NCBI GenBank assembly: GCA_036429605.1
Contig: CM071590.1
Coordinates: 6,799,263-6,863,262 of the forward strand
DNA length: 64,000 bases
Direction of reading: 5' to 3'
DNA from: Cladobotryum mycophilum
Lineage: Eukaryota; Ascomycota; Sordariomycetes; Hypocreales; Hypocreaceae
The notes beneath the pieces are model-generated. The model was not told the DNA's origin and made no database searches. It saw only the letters and a list, made by a program, of their open reading frames with translations. The translations under genes and the position numbers were made by a program. Shown here one piece after another: positions 62,960-64,000 of this stretch. Numbering within the stretch: the first letter of the stretch is position 1; every line of letters starts with the position of its first letter.

Positions 62960-63896
62960 AATTTTAACGCCAAACTCGAAACCCCAAACCCCAAACCCCA
63001 AACCCCAAAGCAAAAAACAAAAAGCAAAAGTTAAAATGGCAAGGGCCAAAGGCCAAAACACAAAGCACAAACGCGTAACAGTAAGGGTAAGCAGTAGCGG
63101 GAGTGTAAAAGAGTGTAAAAAAGAAGTAAGTAAAAAGCAAAAGTGTAAGAAAGTAAGGTTAAAGAAAGTAACAGACAAAAAACAGTAAGCAGTGAGGGGT
63201 AAAACAAGGGTTTAAAGGCAAGTTCAACAGCAGGCAAAGGCGTAAACAACAGTGTGTGTTAGTAAAGAGTAAAAGAAAGTAAAAGTAAAAAGGGTGGAAA
63301 AGACAAGGCGGTGTAGTGTTAGTGTAGTAAAACAGTTTAAAGGGTAGTAAAAAACAGAAAACAACAGGGTTAAGTTAAAGTGTAAAGGCGTAAGCGGTAG
63401 GGCGTGTCCCGCGAAGGGTTTTTAAAAAACAAACGGGTGTTAGTACAAAAAGCAAAAGAGTTTAACAGCACGTAGTAAAAAGAGCACAAAAGACAAAGTA
63501 AAGTTTAAGGGATAAAAAAAAGGGTTAAAAAAAGTAAGTAACGGCCCAAACCCGTGAGCAGTAGCGCGTGTCCCGCGAAGAGTTTTTAAGTAAGTTTAAA
63601 AGAGTTGTGTAAGAGAGTAAAGGTTTAAGAAAAGAAAAACAAGTGGTTGTTTGTTTAAGTGTAATAGAAAGGGTTTAAAAGAGTAAAGGTCAGGGTCAGG
63701 GTCAGGGTGACGGTTTAAGGGTTTAACAGTCAGGCCCGGGTGTCAGTACAAAGGGGGGTTTACCCCCCGAACCCGTAAGCGGCAGCCCGTGTCCCGCGGA
63801 GCGTTTTTACACAAGGGGGGTTTACCCCCGTCCCCCAGTGGAGAGCGCGCGAAGCGCAGAGTTAGGCCCCCGGTGAGGGGGAGCGAAGCGACAGGG
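62960..63896. repeat. Telomere-adjacent repeat region
   Basis: Contains four AAACCCC units at about 62981-63008 in the orientation opposite to the telomere, AAGCAAAAG/AAGTAAAAG reiterations (63010-63350), three TCAGGG units near 63688-63706, and three copies of the CCCGTGAGCGGCAGCCCGT-type motif (63391, 63550, 63773) with GGGGTTTACCCC palindromes. A GC-rich block (GAGAGCGCGCGAAGCGCAG onward) directly precedes the telomere. Confidence 0.75.
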
Positions 63897-64000
63897 CAGG
63901 TTAGGGTTAGTAGGGTTAGGGGTTTAGGGTTTAGGGTTTAGGGTTTAGGGTTTAGGGTTTAGGGTTTAGGGTTTAGGGTTAGGGTTTAGGGTTAGGGTTA
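63897..64000 (+). repeat. Telomere repeats, mixed TTTAGGG and TTAGGG
   Basis: After a short irregular start (TTAGGGTTAGTAGGGTTAGGGG), eight consecutive TTTAGGG heptamers run 63923-63978. Then TTAGGG, TTTAGGG, TTAGGG and TTA reach the window edge. The G-rich strand runs 5' to 3' outward, so this is the right chromosome end. Confidence 0.95.

Overview
The window is the last 64 kb of a chromosome arm of a filamentous ascomycete (Pezizomycotina). Evidence for this: genes are split by short introns (46-70 bp, GTRNGT donors, CTAAY branch sites). A PNP-NACHT-WD40 NLR, a DUF3435 recombinase and a fungal NRPS are present. Transposons carry one-way C-to-T/G-to-A (RIP-type) mutation. The right edge is a G-strand telomere.

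Layout. (1) 1-12.8 kb: a sirtuin running off the left edge, a Ulp1-type (C48) cysteine protease, an NLR with near-identical WD40 repeats, and a decayed DUF3435 tyrosine-recombinase gene. (2) 12.8-29.5 kb: a probable secondary-metabolite cluster. It holds an alpha/beta hydrolase of the polyketide-transferase-like group, a peroxisomal (PTS1) acyl-CoA ligase, a BTB/POZ protein, a SAM methyltransferase, a 2-oxoglutarate/Fe(II) oxygenase and a two-module NRPS (A-T-C-A-T-C_T, 2221 aa) expected to make a cyclised dipeptide. Promoters in the cluster share TTCGG/CCGAA palindromes. (3) 29.7-46.3 kb: a transposon graveyard. A membrane-protein gene is cut at its 5' end by a RIP-mutated repeat. A RIP-mutated pogo/Fot1 element follows. 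A RIP-mutated Tad1-type LINE runs up to it and is itself interrupted by an intact hAT element with an 8-bp target duplication. Next come an intact non-LTR retrotransposon ORF with a restriction-like endonuclease and long minisatellites. (4) 46.3-64 kb: the subtelomere, with two divergent telomere-linked RecQ helicase genes pointing at the telomere, two decayed helicase copies, a triplicated repeat, a CCGT-heptamer array, subtelomeric repeats and a telomere mixing TTTAGGG and TTAGGG.

How parts work together. The NRPS probably builds and releases a diketopiperazine-like core, with the oxygenase and methyltransferase tailoring it; the ligase and hydrolase may supply or transfer an acyl group. 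No transcription factor, transporter or P450 is seen, so the cluster is small or its regulator lies elsewhere. The helicases, the endonuclease-bearing retroelement and the repeat blocks are typical of a chromosome end that grows by recombination and insertion.

Data-quality warning. In several unrelated genes the reading frame breaks exactly at a run of G (or C on the minus strand), always by the loss of one base. Several apparent pseudogenes may therefore be assembly errors; raw reads should be checked at the listed runs.
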